A stretch of DNA of 64,000 bases from Streptomyces cucumeris (GCF_024295805.1 NZ_JANCLX010000001.1:297901-361900); one strand, 5' to 3'. Numbered from the stretch's first letter, positions 46,309 through 55,323 are shown. The notes: a model not told the origin generated them from the sequence alone. Numbers and translations: made by a program.

Positions 46309-47382
46309 ATGACCCGAGACATACCGCCGCTCGCAGAGGTCCGCAGGATCACCGAGAAGAAGCGGGACGCGTGGTGGACCGTGATGCTCGTGGACCCGGT
46401 GGCCACACCGCTGGTGCGCTGGACCGCGAAGCACACCCGCGCCACTCCCAACCAGCTCACCTGGGGTGCCTTCCTCGTGGGTCTGCTCTCCGCCGCCTGC
46501 TTCGCCCAGGGCGACTGGAGATGGCTGGTGCTCGGCGCGGTGCTCTACCACGTCAGCTTCATCTTCGACTGCATGGACGGCAAGCTGGCCCGGCTGACCG
46601 GGACCGGTTCGGTCTTCGGCGCCTGGCTGGACTTCGTCTTCGACCGGATCCGGGTCCTGGTCTGCGCGGTGGCGCTGATGGGCGGCCAGTACCAGCGCAC
46701 CGGTGAGGTGCTCTACCTCTGGCTCGCGCTGGCCGTGGCCTCGCTGGACGCCCTGCGCTACATCGACTCGCTGGAGATCTTCAAGATCCGGCACGGGATG
46801 CGCAAGCAGATCAAGGCCCGGATGCGGGCCGCGCGCAAGGCCGAGAACGCGGCCGAACTCGCCTTCATGGAGGACCTGCTCCGGGAGAACCCCGAGGCCG
46901 ACATCGAGCAGGACCGGGTCACGGTGGCCGCCCTGGACGCGGACGGGACGACGGCCACCGAGCCGGTCGCCCCGGCGGGCGCGGACGAGCCCGCCGTCCC
47001 GGACATGGCCCCGGAGGGCGCCCCGGCGGCGCGCCGCCCCGCCGCCGTCGTCGATCTGCACCAGGAGTTCCGGCGCCGCTTCCCGTGGTGGACCCGGTGC
47101 CGGAACGTCCTGCTGCGCCACCGCATCCGCGCTCATCTCATCAGCGGTATCGAGTTCCAGATGGGCGTGTTCATCATCGGCCCGGCCCTCGACGCGGTGG
47201 TGGCGACGACCGTCGTCTCGGGTGTGCTGCTGCTCGTCTTCGAGCTGGCCATCATCTACAAACTGCTGTTGTCCACCCGGGACTTCACCCGCACCCTGGA
47301 CTCCTTCGACGCGGCGGCACCGGCCGCCGCGCCCGCCCCGGTGGCGGCGGCCGCCACCCCGGCCACCCCGGTGAGCTCCTGA
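46309..47382 (+). CDS. CDP-alcohol phosphatidyltransferase
   Basis: 357 aa. The motif D-G-x2-A-R-x8-G-x3-D-x3-D is exact (begins at MDGKLARLTGTG, near residue 87). About six membrane segments surround it. A charged cytoplasmic insertion follows (IKARMRAARKAENAAELAFM, acidic stretch PEADIEQDR, then Pro/Ala-rich), before two more membrane segments (FQMGVFIIGPALDAVV, VSGVLLLVFELAIIYKLLL). The C-terminal 30 residues are Ala/Pro repeats antisense to the end of erm. The alcohol partner (inositol-phosphate, glycerol-phosphate or another) cannot be told from sequence. Confidence 0.88.
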   Translation: MTRDIPPLAEVRRITEKKRDAWWTVMLVDPVATPLVRWTAKHTRATPNQLTWGAFLVGLLSAACFAQGDWRWLVLGAVLYHVSFIFDCMDGKLARLTGTGSVFGAWLDFVFDRIRVLVCAVALMGGQYQRTGEVLYLWLALAVASLDALRYIDSLEIFKIRHGMRKQIKARMRAARKAENAAELAFMEDLLRENPEADIEQDRVTVAALDADGTTATEPVAPAGADEPAVPDMAPEGAPAARRPAAVVDLHQEFRRRFPWWTRCRNVLLRHRIRAHLISGIEFQMGVFIIGPALDAVVATTVVSGVLLLVFELAIIYKLLLSTRDFTRTLDSFDAAAPAAAPAPVAAAATPATPVSS

Positions 47383-48176
47383 GCCAGGACGAGCCACTGC
47401 GGGGGCGTGACGAAGGCGACGACCACCCCCCGCTCCAGCCCCGCCCGCGCGAACGCGGCGGTCAGCCGCCGGGCGGGGCAGATCCGGCGCAGTGACGCGT
47501 ACAGCGAACCACCGGCACCGGAGAAGCCCAGCTCCACCAGGTCCGCGTAGACGGCCCGTTGAGCCGCGTCCGGCAGCAGTGGCCGCGGACGGCGGATCAG
47601 CCGCAGGATCCCGCCGTCCACGGCGGGCACCGGCCGGAAGGCGGTCCGCGGCACCCGGCCGCACAGCCGCCACTCCACCTCGGGCCAGGTCCGCACCGTC
47701 AGCAGGCTCCAGCGGCCGAAGTCACCGGTGCGCTTGCGGGCGTACTCGGCTTGGGTCAGCAGGGTCGCCGAGGTGAGCCCCGGCGCCCGCAGCGCCCAGT
47801 CGACGATGTCCGAGGTGCGGGCGTAGGGCACATTGCCCACCAGGGCGAACGGTGCGCGCGGGGGATGCGCGGTCAGGAAGTCCCGGTGGACCACGCGTAC
47901 GGACGGATACGGGGCGAGCCGTAGCCGCAGCCCCGCGATCAGATGACGGTCGACCTCATAGCTGATCAGCTCACGGCAGAGCGGCGCCAGCGCCTCGGTG
48001 AGCACGCCCTTGCCCGCGCCGACCTCGACCAGGAGGTCGCCGGGGCCGGGGCGGGCGGCGCGGACGACCCGGGCCACCGAGCCCGGGTCGGCCAGGAAGT
48101 TCTGGGAGAGGGTGCGCCGCGCCCGGTCGCGAGGGTGACGACGGGGCGCGGGGGAACGGTGTCGATTGCGGGCCAC
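47256..48176 (-). CDS. erm: 23S rRNA (adenine-N6) dimethyltransferase, Erm type
   Basis: 306 aa. ARRTLSQNFLADPGSVARVV and LLVEVGAGKGVLTEALAPL (SAM site), HRDFLTAHPP, the catalytic VGNVPYARTSDIVDW and TQAEYARKRTGDFGRWSLLT match actinomycete Erm methylases such as ErmE. Dimethylation of A2058 gives macrolide-lincosamide-streptogramin B resistance. GTG at 48174-48176 has GGAAGG 9 nt upstream. The last 42 residues are Ala-rich then basic and overlap the convergent phosphatidyltransferase gene by 127 bp. No typical erm leader peptide was recognised upstream. Confidence 0.92.
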   Translation of the reverse strand: MARNRHRSPAPRRHPRDRARRTLSQNFLADPGSVARVVRAARPGPGDLLVEVGAGKGVLTEALAPLCRELISYEVDRHLIAGLRLRLAPYPSVRVVHRDFLTAHPPRAPFALVGNVPYARTSDIVDWALRAPGLTSATLLTQAEYARKRTGDFGRWSLLTVRTWPEVEWRLCGRVPRTAFRPVPAVDGGILRLIRRPRPLLPDAAQRAVYADLVELGFSGAGGSLYASLRRICPARRLTAAFARAGLERGVVVAFVTPPQWLVLAQELTGVAGVAAAATGAGAAAGAAASKESRVRVKSRVDNSSL

Positions 48177-48818
48177 GGCCACGGTCCTTCCGGAGCCGGA
48201 CGGGCGGCGGTGGCAGTGGTGGCAGCCGTGACGGCAGCACCGGACAGGCCCTGCCGCCCGCCCGGAACGAGTAGTTCCTGAACTGGCGGGGGCCCTGGCG
48301 CAGGGCATGCGGAAGCGGGCGATCGGGAACGCAGGTGGTCCATGTACGGCACATCGCCGGGGGCGACGGGTCGTTCAGGACGACGGGCGGATCACAGACT
48401 CGATGGGAGGCTGGGCGCGTCCGGGCCGGCCAGGGCACCGGGGCCGCGCCGCGGACGGCGGGTGAACACGGCACAGGCGCGGGCACCTGTCGCCCCGGCA
48501 CAGCCGGGGGTGGTGACGCGGGTGAACACGCCGATGCCGGGACTGCCGCCCATCGGTGTCCTCCTCCCGGTGCGCCGTTCGCGGGCCGTGTACGACGTCA
48601 CGGAACTCCGCCGTGACCCCGGCACCGTACGGACCGGCCGGGCGACCGCGCAACGGGTTTTCCCGGGACCCGCTTCACGGCCGGACGCCCCCGGCCCGCC
48701 CCTTCAGGAACCGGCCGGTACGCGGAACCGGCCGCGCGGCCGAGGGGCCACGCGACCGGTTGACGTCGCTGCGGAGTCGCTGCGGGGTTGCTGCGGATTC
48801 CCTGCGGAGGGGAAGCGG
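48177..48818. promoter_or_regulatory. Upstream region of erm, no gene recognised
   Basis: 642 bp between erm and the MMPL gene, both on the minus strand. It contains two copies of 'gcgggtgaacacg' (48458-48470, 48518-48530) exactly 60 bp apart, and the small dyad agttcctgaact (48273-48284) about 97 bp before the erm start. The 11-bp tandem array at 48767-48810 lies at its far end. Open frames here lack family motifs. The erm promoter must lie within it. Confidence 0.45.
48767..48810. repeat. Four tandem 11-bp repeats
   Basis: cgctgcggagt, cgctgcggggt, tgctgcggatt and ccctgcggagg follow each other without gaps (consensus CGCTGCGGRGT). The array starts 9 bases beyond the MMPL stop, upstream of erm in the direction of transcription. 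An 11-bp period places the units on nearly one face of the helix, as in direct-repeat operators; the sequence is not a PHO box. Confidence 0.7.
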
Positions 48819-51107
48819 TCAGACCCTGGCGTGCCGCGGCCGGTCATCCAGGTCGGCGCCATGACCGTGCGCCGCGCCCACCGGGGCGGTGACGGGCGGC
48901 TGCGCGGCGACCGCCTCGTCATGGGTCAGGTCGGGCAGCCACCGCAGCCACGTGGGCAGGTACCAGTTGCGCTCGCCCAGCAGCGCCATCACCGCGGGGA
49001 GCAGCACACCGCGGATCACCGTGGCGTCGATGAGCACCGCGGCCGCGAGCCCCACGCCCATCTGCTTCATGCTCTGCATCGACAGCGTTCCGAAGATTGC
49101 GAAGACGGCGACCATGATGACGGCGGCGCTGGTGACCACACCCGCCGTGGTGACCACACCGTGCACCACCGCGTCCTTGGTGGTGCGCCCGGCCAGCCGC
49201 GCCTCGCGGATCCGGGAGACCACGAAGACGTGGTAGTCCATGCTCAGCCCGAAGAGGATCACGAAGAGGAACAGCGGCAGCCAGGACACGATCGCGCCCA
49301 CGCCCTCCGCGCCCACCAGGCCCGCGCCCCAGCCGTGCTGGAAGACCGCGGTGAGGATGCCGTACGCGGCGCCCACCGACAGCAGGTTGAGCACGATCGA
49401 GGTCACCGCGATGGTCAGCGACCGGAAGGACATCAGCATCAGCAGGAAGGCGAAGATCACGACGAAGGCGAAGACCGGCGGCACGGCCGAGCCCAGCTTG
49501 TCGTTGAAGTCCTTGGAGGAGGCGGTGGAGCCGCCGACCGGGGCCTCCACACCGTCCACCGCGCCGAGGGTCGAGGGGCGCACCTCGTCCCGCAGGACGG
49601 CGAGGCTCTTCTCGCTCTTCGCCTCGTCGGAGCCGCCGATCAGCGGCACCTGGATGACGGCGACGTTCTCCTTCGCGTGGACGGTCACCTTGACCGGCCC
49701 CTTGGAGGCGCCCTTGGCCACCGCGTCGGCGCGGAAGCGGCTGATGGCGTCGCGCACCGGTGCGGCGCCGATGTCATCCGCCTTGACGACGACCTCGGCC
49801 GGGTCGGGGCCGCCCGGGAACGCCTCGTCGATGTGCTGGTAGGCGGCCACGACCGGCAGCCGGTCGCCGAACTCCTGGTCCATGGTGAGGTTGGCGGTGT
49901 TCATGCTCACGGCGGGCACGGCGATGGCGACGAGCGCACCGCCCGCGATGGCCAGCGACAGCTTGGGCCTGCGCAGCACCCGCGCCAGCACCGCGCGCCA
50001 GACCCGGCTCTCGCCGTTGCCCTTGCGCTTGGCGCGGGCCAGGAACGGAATCCGCCCCTTCTCCACCCGCTCACCGAGCAGCGAGAGCAGCGCGGGCAGT
50101 ACGGTCACCGAGCCGACCATCGCCACCGCCACCACCATCAGGGTGGCCAGACCCATCGCCTTGAACTCGGCGATACCGGTGAAGAGCATGCCCGCCATCG
50201 CCACGATGACCGTGACGCCGGAGACGAGGATGGCCCGGCCCGAGGTGGCGGCGGCGATCCGCAGCGCGGTCTGGGCGTCCCGTCCCGCGGCGCGCTCCTC
50301 CCGCTCCCGCCGCAGGTAGAACAGGCAGTAGTCGACGCCGACGGCCAGACCCACCAGCAGCATCACGGAGTTGGCGGTGTCGCTCATATGGACCCAGTGG
50401 CTGACCACCGCCACCAGACCGGTGGTGGCCAGGAACGCGGTCATCGCCAGCGCCACCGGCAGCAGCGCGGCCACCAGGGCGCCGAAGGCGATCAGCAGGA
50501 TGCCGAGGGCCACCGGCAGGGCCGAGTACTCGGCCTGCTGGAAGTCATCGCCGAAGGCGTCGTCGAACGCCTTCTGGCCGCTCGCGTCGCCGAACTCCTC
50601 GATGAGCAGGTCCGGATGGCCGTCCTGGGCCTTGTCCACCGCGTCCAGCACCGGCTGGATGCGCTCCGCCGCCTTCTCCGCGTCACCGCGGATGTCGAAC
50701 TGCACCAGCGCCGAACGCCGGTCGGCGGAGATGGTCCGGGTCTGGTAAGGGGACTTCACGGCGGTGACCTCACCGGTACCGCGGACCGCGCCGATGACCG
50801 CGTCGACCGCCTTGTGGAACTCCGGGTCGTTCGCCGTGGTCCCGTTGGTCTTGGCCTGGATCAGGACGGTTTCACCGGCGGCTTCTTCAATGCCCGCCTC
50901 GTCGAGAATCTTCGAGACCCGCCCGGACTCGCCGGGAACCTGCTCACTGTCCGAAACATCGACCCGTCCGGCCATCGACCCGACGGCCAGGGCGAGGATG
51001 ACCAGAAGCACCCATCCGCCGACCGCGGTCCACCGGTGCCGGGCGCTCCAACTCCCCGCGCGGGCCGCTATACCGCGCGGTCTGTCCAAGCGGTCCGTAT
51101 CCGCCAC
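48819..51107 (-). CDS. MMPL-family RND transporter
   Basis: 762 aa with twelve membrane segments in two repeats. After the first (WTAVGGWVLLVILALAVGSM) comes an extracytoplasmic domain, then SVMLLVGLAVGVDYCLFYLR and later PLFLFVILFGLSMDYHVFVV, each carrying the conserved Asp of the proton relay (GVDY and SMDY). MmpL proteins export lipids or hydrophobic compounds. GTG start with GAGGAC upstream. It is divergent from the subtilisin gene. No TetR regulator is adjacent. Confidence 0.92.
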   Translation of the reverse strand: MADTDRLDRPRGIAARAGSWSARHRWTAVGGWVLLVILALAVGSMAGRVDVSDSEQVPGESGRVSKILDEAGIEEAAGETVLIQAKTNGTTANDPEFHKAVDAVIGAVRGTGEVTAVKSPYQTRTISADRRSALVQFDIRGDAEKAAERIQPVLDAVDKAQDGHPDLLIEEFGDASGQKAFDDAFGDDFQQAEYSALPVALGILLIAFGALVAALLPVALAMTAFLATTGLVAVVSHWVHMSDTANSVMLLVGLAVGVDYCLFYLRREREERAAGRDAQTALRIAAATSGRAILVSGVTVIVAMAGMLFTGIAEFKAMGLATLMVVAVAMVGSVTVLPALLSLLGERVEKGRIPFLARAKRKGNGESRVWRAVLARVLRRPKLSLAIAGGALVAIAVPAVSMNTANLTMDQEFGDRLPVVAAYQHIDEAFPGGPDPAEVVVKADDIGAAPVRDAISRFRADAVAKGASKGPVKVTVHAKENVAVIQVPLIGGSDEAKSEKSLAVLRDEVRPSTLGAVDGVEAPVGGSTASSKDFNDKLGSAVPPVFAFVVIFAFLLMLMSFRSLTIAVTSIVLNLLSVGAAYGILTAVFQHGWGAGLVGAEGVGAIVSWLPLFLFVILFGLSMDYHVFVVSRIREARLAGRTTKDAVVHGVVTTAGVVTSAAVIMVAVFAIFGTLSMQSMKQMGVGLAAAVLIDATVIRGVLLPAVMALLGERNWYLPTWLRWLPDLTHDEAVAAQPPVTAPVGAAHGHGADLDDRPRHARV

Positions 51108-51460
51108 GACGTCCTCTTTTCCTGTGGCGACGACCCCGTGCCGCCACCGGAAACGACGCTAGGCCGCGGGGGAGCGGGGACCCATCCTGCTGGCCGGTGA
51201 ACCGGGGGGCCGCTCTCTCCACCCCGGGGAGGGGGGACAGCCCTACCCTCCCGATACAAGCCCCTTACACGTAAAGGGATTTGGCTTGATCGCCGTGATG
51301 GCCGGGAGTTGTCTGCGTCACACCTTCCGGGAGATCTTGAATTGGTCCGGTCAATCGGTCAGGGTTTCGAGTCAGCCCGGGGAGTACTAGTGATTTCCCC
51401 TGGGTGTGTGCGCACTCAGTGCGATTCCCCCCACAACCGCACGAGGAGGATTCCCTCGTC
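51108..51460. promoter_or_regulatory. Divergent promoter region of the MMPL and subtilisin genes
   Basis: 353 bp without a gene. Marks seen are the near-perfect dyad CCCTTACACGTAAAGGG (51262-51278, one base off symmetry) and the direct repeat CGGTCA at 51348-51353 and 51356-51361 (8-bp step) about 100 bp before the protease start. The region is AT-richer than coding DNA. Exact promoters were not assigned. Confidence 0.45.
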
Positions 51461-52681
51461 ATGGCAGTACACAAAAAGCGCAGCGCGCGTCGCATCGGCC
51501 TCGCCGTCGCCGCGGCGGCCGCCGTCACCGCCGGTGCCTTCGTGGCCCTTCCGGCCGGCGCCGCCACCAACGCCCCCGCTGAGGGCAAGGTTTACGGCAC
51601 CGAGTCGAAGAGCGCCGTGGACGGCAGCTACATCGTGATGCTCAAGGGCGGCAAGACCATCCAGGCCGCCTCCGAGGGCAAGGACCTCGCCAAGGAGTAC
51701 GGCGGCAAGATGCGCCGCAGCTTCGACTCCGCGATCAACGGCTTCTCGGCCGGCAGCCTGAGCGAGACCGAGGCCAAGCGGCTCGCCGCCGACCCGTCGG
51801 TCGCCAAGGTGATCCAGAACCACCGCTTCACGATCAAGGGCACCCAGGAGAACCCGCCGTCATGGGGCCTGGACCGGATCGACCAGGACGACACCAAGGG
51901 CGACAAGAAGTACGCCTACCCCGACACCGCGGGTGAGGGTGTCACCGCCTACGTCATCGACACCGGTGTGCGCACCTCGCACAAGGACTTCGACGGCCGC
52001 GCCACCTCCGGCTTCGACGCCATCGACAACGACGAGGACGCCGACGACGGCAACGGCCACGGCACCCATGTGGCGGGCACCATCGCCGGTGCCGACCACG
52101 GTGTCGCCAAGAAGGCCAAGATCGTGGCCGTGCGCGTCCTGGACAACGAGGGCTCCGGCACCACCGAGCAGGTCGTCGCGGGCATCGACTGGGTGACCGA
52201 GAACCACAAGGGCCCGTCGGTGGCCAACATGAGCCTGGGCGGCGGGGTCGACGAGGCGCTCGACGCGGCCGTGAAGAAGGCCATCGACGCCGGTGTCACC
52301 TTCGCGGTGGCGGCGGGCAACGAGTCCTCCGACGCCGGTCAGAGCTCCCCGGCCCGGGTGAAGGAAGCGATCACCGTCGCCTCCAGCACCGAGAAGGACG
52401 AGCAGTCGGACTTCTCCAACTTCGGCTCCGCGGTGGACATCTACGCCCCCGGTTCGGACATCACCTCCGCCTGGAACAACGGCGACGACGCCACCAAGAC
52501 CATCTCCGGTACGTCCATGGCCAGCCCGCATGTCGCGGGTGCCGCCGCGGTCTACCTCAGCGGTCACAAGGACGCCAAGCCGGCGGACGTCGCCAAGGCC
52601 CTGACCGACGGCGCCACCGCTGACAAGATCACCAACCCGAGCGAGGGCACGCCGAACAAGCTGCTGAAGGTCGTCAAGTAA
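51461..52681 (+). CDS. Secreted subtilisin-like serine protease (S8)
   Basis: 406 aa. Signal peptide at residues 1-35 (GLAVAAAAAVTAGAFVALPA), then an inhibitor I9 propeptide (SYIVMLKGGKTIQAASEGKD to PSVAKVIQNHRF). The mature proteinase-K-like domain starts near residue 130, with Asp167 (YVIDTGVRTSH), His200 (GNGHGTHVAGT) and Ser352 (SGTSMASPHVAG), and the oxyanion Asn in AAGNESSDAG. GAGGAGGA lies 10 nt before the ATG. Extracellular nutrient protease; self-processed by removal of the propeptide. Ends with a strong terminator. Confidence 0.96.
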   Translation: MAVHKKRSARRIGLAVAAAAAVTAGAFVALPAGAATNAPAEGKVYGTESKSAVDGSYIVMLKGGKTIQAASEGKDLAKEYGGKMRRSFDSAINGFSAGSLSETEAKRLAADPSVAKVIQNHRFTIKGTQENPPSWGLDRIDQDDTKGDKKYAYPDTAGEGVTAYVIDTGVRTSHKDFDGRATSGFDAIDNDEDADDGNGHGTHVAGTIAGADHGVAKKAKIVAVRVLDNEGSGTTEQVVAGIDWVTENHKGPSVANMSLGGGVDEALDAAVKKAIDAGVTFAVAAGNESSDAGQSSPARVKEAITVASSTEKDEQSDFSNFGSAVDIYAPGSDITSAWNNGDDATKTISGTSMASPHVAGAAAVYLSGHKDAKPADVAKALTDGATADKITNPSEGTPNKLLKVVK

Positions 52682-52706
52682 CGCCTTTCAGCCCCATGCG
52701 GCAGCG

Positions 52707-52739
52707 CGGCCGCCGCACCCCTGGTGGGTGCGGCGGCCG
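52707..52739. terminator. Strong bidirectional terminator
   Basis: cggccgccgcaccc (52707-52720) pairs perfectly with gggtgcggcggccg (52726-52739) over a 5-nt loop, between the convergent protease and sirohydrochlorin genes. Confidence 0.85.
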
Positions 52740-52752
52740 TCGGCGTACTTCC

Positions 52753-53511
52753 TCAGGCGCTGAGCAGGACCGGGGCGGCGGCGCGGGACTCGTCGTAGCG
52801 GCGGAGCAGCAGCCGGGCGAGTTCGGGGGCGGGGCCGAGGACACCGGCGAGCACATCGGCGCCCGCCTCGTGGGCGCCGTGGGCGATACGGTCCGGGAGC
52901 CGGCCCGGGGCGATGACGTAGGGGGCCACCGCCACCCGCCGGACACCCTCGGCACGCAGCGCGCGGACCGCGTCCTCGGTGCGGGGGAGGGAAGCGGAGG
53001 CGAACGCGGGTCGCACGGCGCACCATCCGGTGTGCCGCCACTCCCGCGCGATTTCAGCGATCACCGCGATCGCCTCCGGGTCGGTGGAGCCCGCCGAGGC
53101 CAGGACGACCCCGGTCGAGCGTCGGTCGGCCGGGCGCAGACCGGCCTCGTACAGCCGCCGGTCCAGCGCGTCGGTGAGCAGCGGGGAGGGGCCCAGCACC
53201 TCGGTCTGCCGGACGGTCAGCCGGGGGAGCCGGGCGGTGGCCTCGCGCAGCACCGCGGGGATGTCGGACTTGGCGTGGAAAGCACGGGTGAGCAGCAGGG
53301 GGAGCGCGGCGATGTCCGTCACGCCCTCGGCGGCGAGCCGGGCCAGCACCTGGCCCACGCGGGGCGCGTTGAAGTCCAGGAAGGCCGCCTCCACCCGCAG
53401 CCCCGGCCGCAGCGACCGTACCCGCGCGCAGAGCGCGCCGACGGTCGCCGCATGCCGGGGGTCGCGGCTGCCGTGGGCGATGACCAGCAGGGCCGGGGAC
53501 GTGGCGGACAT
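52753..53511 (-). CDS. Sirohydrochlorin chelatase-like protein (CbiX/SirB family)
   Basis: 252 aa. LLVIAHGSRDPRHAATVGAL is the N-terminal catalytic His motif of CbiX/SirB, and ALPLLLTRAFHAKSDIP carries a second His. The two halves look like a duplicated chelatase fold (the second half with RRVAVAPYVIAPGRLPDRIA). It would insert iron into sirohydrochlorin to make the siroheme of sulfite reductase encoded upstream. ATGA overlap with the permease gene. Last gene of the sulfur operon. Confidence 0.9.
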   Translation of the reverse strand: MSATSPALLVIAHGSRDPRHAATVGALCARVRSLRPGLRVEAAFLDFNAPRVGQVLARLAAEGVTDIAALPLLLTRAFHAKSDIPAVLREATARLPRLTVRQTEVLGPSPLLTDALDRRLYEAGLRPADRRSTGVVLASAGSTDPEAIAVIAEIAREWRHTGWCAVRPAFASASLPRTEDAVRALRAEGVRRVAVAPYVIAPGRLPDRIAHGAHEAGADVLAGVLGPAPELARLLLRRYDESRAAAPVLLSA

Positions 53512-54467
53512 CAGCGGGCGCTCGCCAGCAGACCGCGGCTGCGCAGCACGCGGCGTTCGATCGGGGCGAAGATCAGCAGCTCGATGGCGATGCCGACGAC
53601 CAGGATGAGGGTGATGCCGAGCATCACCCCGGCCATATCGGAGTTGTTGCGCTGGTTCTCCAGGTACTGGCCGAGCCCCAGGCCGAGTTCGGGGGACTTG
53701 GCGATGATCTCGGCCGCCATCAGCGAACGCCAGGAGAACGCCCAGCCCTGCTTGAGCCCCGCGACATAGCCGGGCAGCGCGGCGGGCAGCAGGATGTGCC
53801 GGGCGCTGACCAGACCGCGGGCGCCCAGGGTGCGTCCGGCCCGCAGGAACAGCGGCGGCACCTGGTCGATCCCGGCCACCAGGCCGTTGGCGATGGAGGG
53901 GACCGCGCCGAGCAGGATGACGGTGTACATCATCTGGTCGTTCAGGCCCAGCCAGATCACGGCGGGCGGCACCCAGGCCACGGACGGCAGCGACTGCAGT
54001 CCGGACAGGATCGGTCCCAGCGCGGCCCGGACGAACTTCACCCGGGCCACGACCAGCCCCAGCGGGGTGGCGATGGCCAGCGCGATGAGGAAGCCGAACA
54101 GCCCGCGGGAGACACTGGTCCAGACGATGTCCAGCAGCTCTCCCTGGAGCCACAGCTCGCGCAGCGCGTCCCAGACCAGCCCTGGGTCGGGCAGCTTGTA
54201 GTCGTCGGTGACCTCGGCCACGACCAGCAGTTTCCAGATGGCCACCACCAGGGCGACGGCCACGATCGGCGGCAGCACCTTCTGCACCAGCACCTCGGTG
54301 GGCGAGGTGCGCTTGATCTGCACGGTGTCCAGGGCGTCCAGACCGGCTTCCAGGCCCTCCATGTCCCGGGCGTCCTTCTCCCGGACCGCGGTGGTGCCGG
54401 TCGTGCTCTTCTCGGTGGCGGACACGCCGTTGGCGTCGGTCGCGCCGGTGGTCTCAGGCCCGGCCAT
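53511..54467 (-). CDS. ssuC: Sulfonate/nitrate-type ABC permease
   Basis: 318 aa. After a charged, low-complexity cytoplasmic N-terminus of about 65 residues, six membrane segments follow (PPIVAVALVVAIWKLLVVAE onward). The binding-protein-dependent permease signature is AAEIIAKSPELGLGLGQYLE, with the EAA loop at LFLRAGRTLGARGLVSARHI. ATG at 54467 was chosen because GGGGAG precedes it; ATG at 54485 would add six residues. Overlaps the ATPase gene by 14 bases. Imports sulfonates or a related sulfur source together with SsuA and SsuB. Confidence 0.88.
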   Translation of the reverse strand: MAGPETTGATDANGVSATEKSTTGTTAVREKDARDMEGLEAGLDALDTVQIKRTSPTEVLVQKVLPPIVAVALVVAIWKLLVVAEVTDDYKLPDPGLVWDALRELWLQGELLDIVWTSVSRGLFGFLIALAIATPLGLVVARVKFVRAALGPILSGLQSLPSVAWVPPAVIWLGLNDQMMYTVILLGAVPSIANGLVAGIDQVPPLFLRAGRTLGARGLVSARHILLPAALPGYVAGLKQGWAFSWRSLMAAEIIAKSPELGLGLGQYLENQRNNSDMAGVMLGITLILVVGIAIELLIFAPIERRVLRSRGLLASAR

Positions 54468-55263
54468 GGCGGCGGATCTCCCCACGCAGTTCTTCGGTGA
54501 TCTCTATGGACAGGTCGGCGACGGCGGCGTCCTCGATCCGGCGCGGCTGCGGGATGTCCACGCTCCAGTCGCGGACCACCCGGCCGGGGCGCGAGGACAG
54601 CAGCACCACGCGCTCGGCCAGCCGGACGGCCTCGCGGACGTTATGGGTGACGAACAGGACGGAGACGCCCGTCTCGCTCCAGATCCGGGTCAGTTCGTCG
54701 TGCAGGACGTCACGGGTGATGGCGTCGAGCGCGGCGAACGGCTCGTCCATCAGCAGCACCCGGGAGTCCTGCGCCAGCGCGCGGGCCATCGCCACGCGCT
54801 GCCGCATCCCGCCGGACAGCTCGTGCACCCGCTTGCCGTAGGAGCCGCCGAGACGCACCAGCTCCAGCAGCCGTTCCGCCTCGGGCCTGCGGTCGGCCCG
54901 GGGCACACCGCGCAGCCGCAGCGCCAGTTCGATGTTCTTGCCCGCGGTCAGCCACGGGAACAGCGCGTGCTCCTGGAACATCAGGGCCGGCCGGCCGCCG
55001 GGGACCTCGATGGTCCCGGCGGTCGGCCTGTCCAGGCCCGCGATCAGGTTGAGCAGGGTCGACTTGCCGCAGCCGGACGCGCCCAGGATGCAGACGAACT
55101 CCCCGGGCCGCACCGTGAGGGTGATGTCGTCGAGGACGGGCTGGACGGCGCCGGCCCGGCCGAACGCCTTGTGGACGTGGTCGATACGTACCGCCGGGTC
55201 CGCGGCGACGGTCGCGGTGGTACCCGCCGGATCGGCCTTCTCGGTGGTCAGTGCCGGGGACAT
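54454..55263 (-). CDS. ssuB: Sulfonate/nitrate-type ABC ATPase
   Basis: 269 aa. Walker A GASGCGKST, Q-loop FQEHALFPWLT, signature LSGGMRQRVAMARALAQ, Walker B VLLMDEPFAALDA and H-loop VLFVTHNVREA. The ALFPWLT and DEPFAALDAITR wording is typical of the SsuB/TauB/NrtD group. It lies 60 bp after the binding-protein gene and overlaps the permease gene. Confidence 0.92.
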   Translation of the reverse strand: MSPALTTEKADPAGTTATVAADPAVRIDHVHKAFGRAGAVQPVLDDITLTVRPGEFVCILGASGCGKSTLLNLIAGLDRPTAGTIEVPGGRPALMFQEHALFPWLTAGKNIELALRLRGVPRADRRPEAERLLELVRLGGSYGKRVHELSGGMRQRVAMARALAQDSRVLLMDEPFAALDAITRDVLHDELTRIWSETGVSVLFVTHNVREAVRLAERVVLLSSRPGRVVRDWSVDIPQPRRIEDAAVADLSIEITEELRGEIRRHGRA

Positions 55264-55323
55264 CCGGTCACCTCCTGGTGGGTGCGTACGGTGTGGCGTT
55301 GCGTACGGGGAGCGGGCGGCGGA

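Noticed and set aside
48335..48616. Open frames on both strands upstream of erm, considered as an erm leader peptide
   Set aside because: None has a convincing ribosome-binding site or the short hydrophobic peptide expected of erm leaders; products are Pro/Arg-rich.
48342..51200. 952-codon plus-strand frame opposite the MMPL gene
   Set aside because: His/Asp/Gly-rich antisense of a well-supported transporter.
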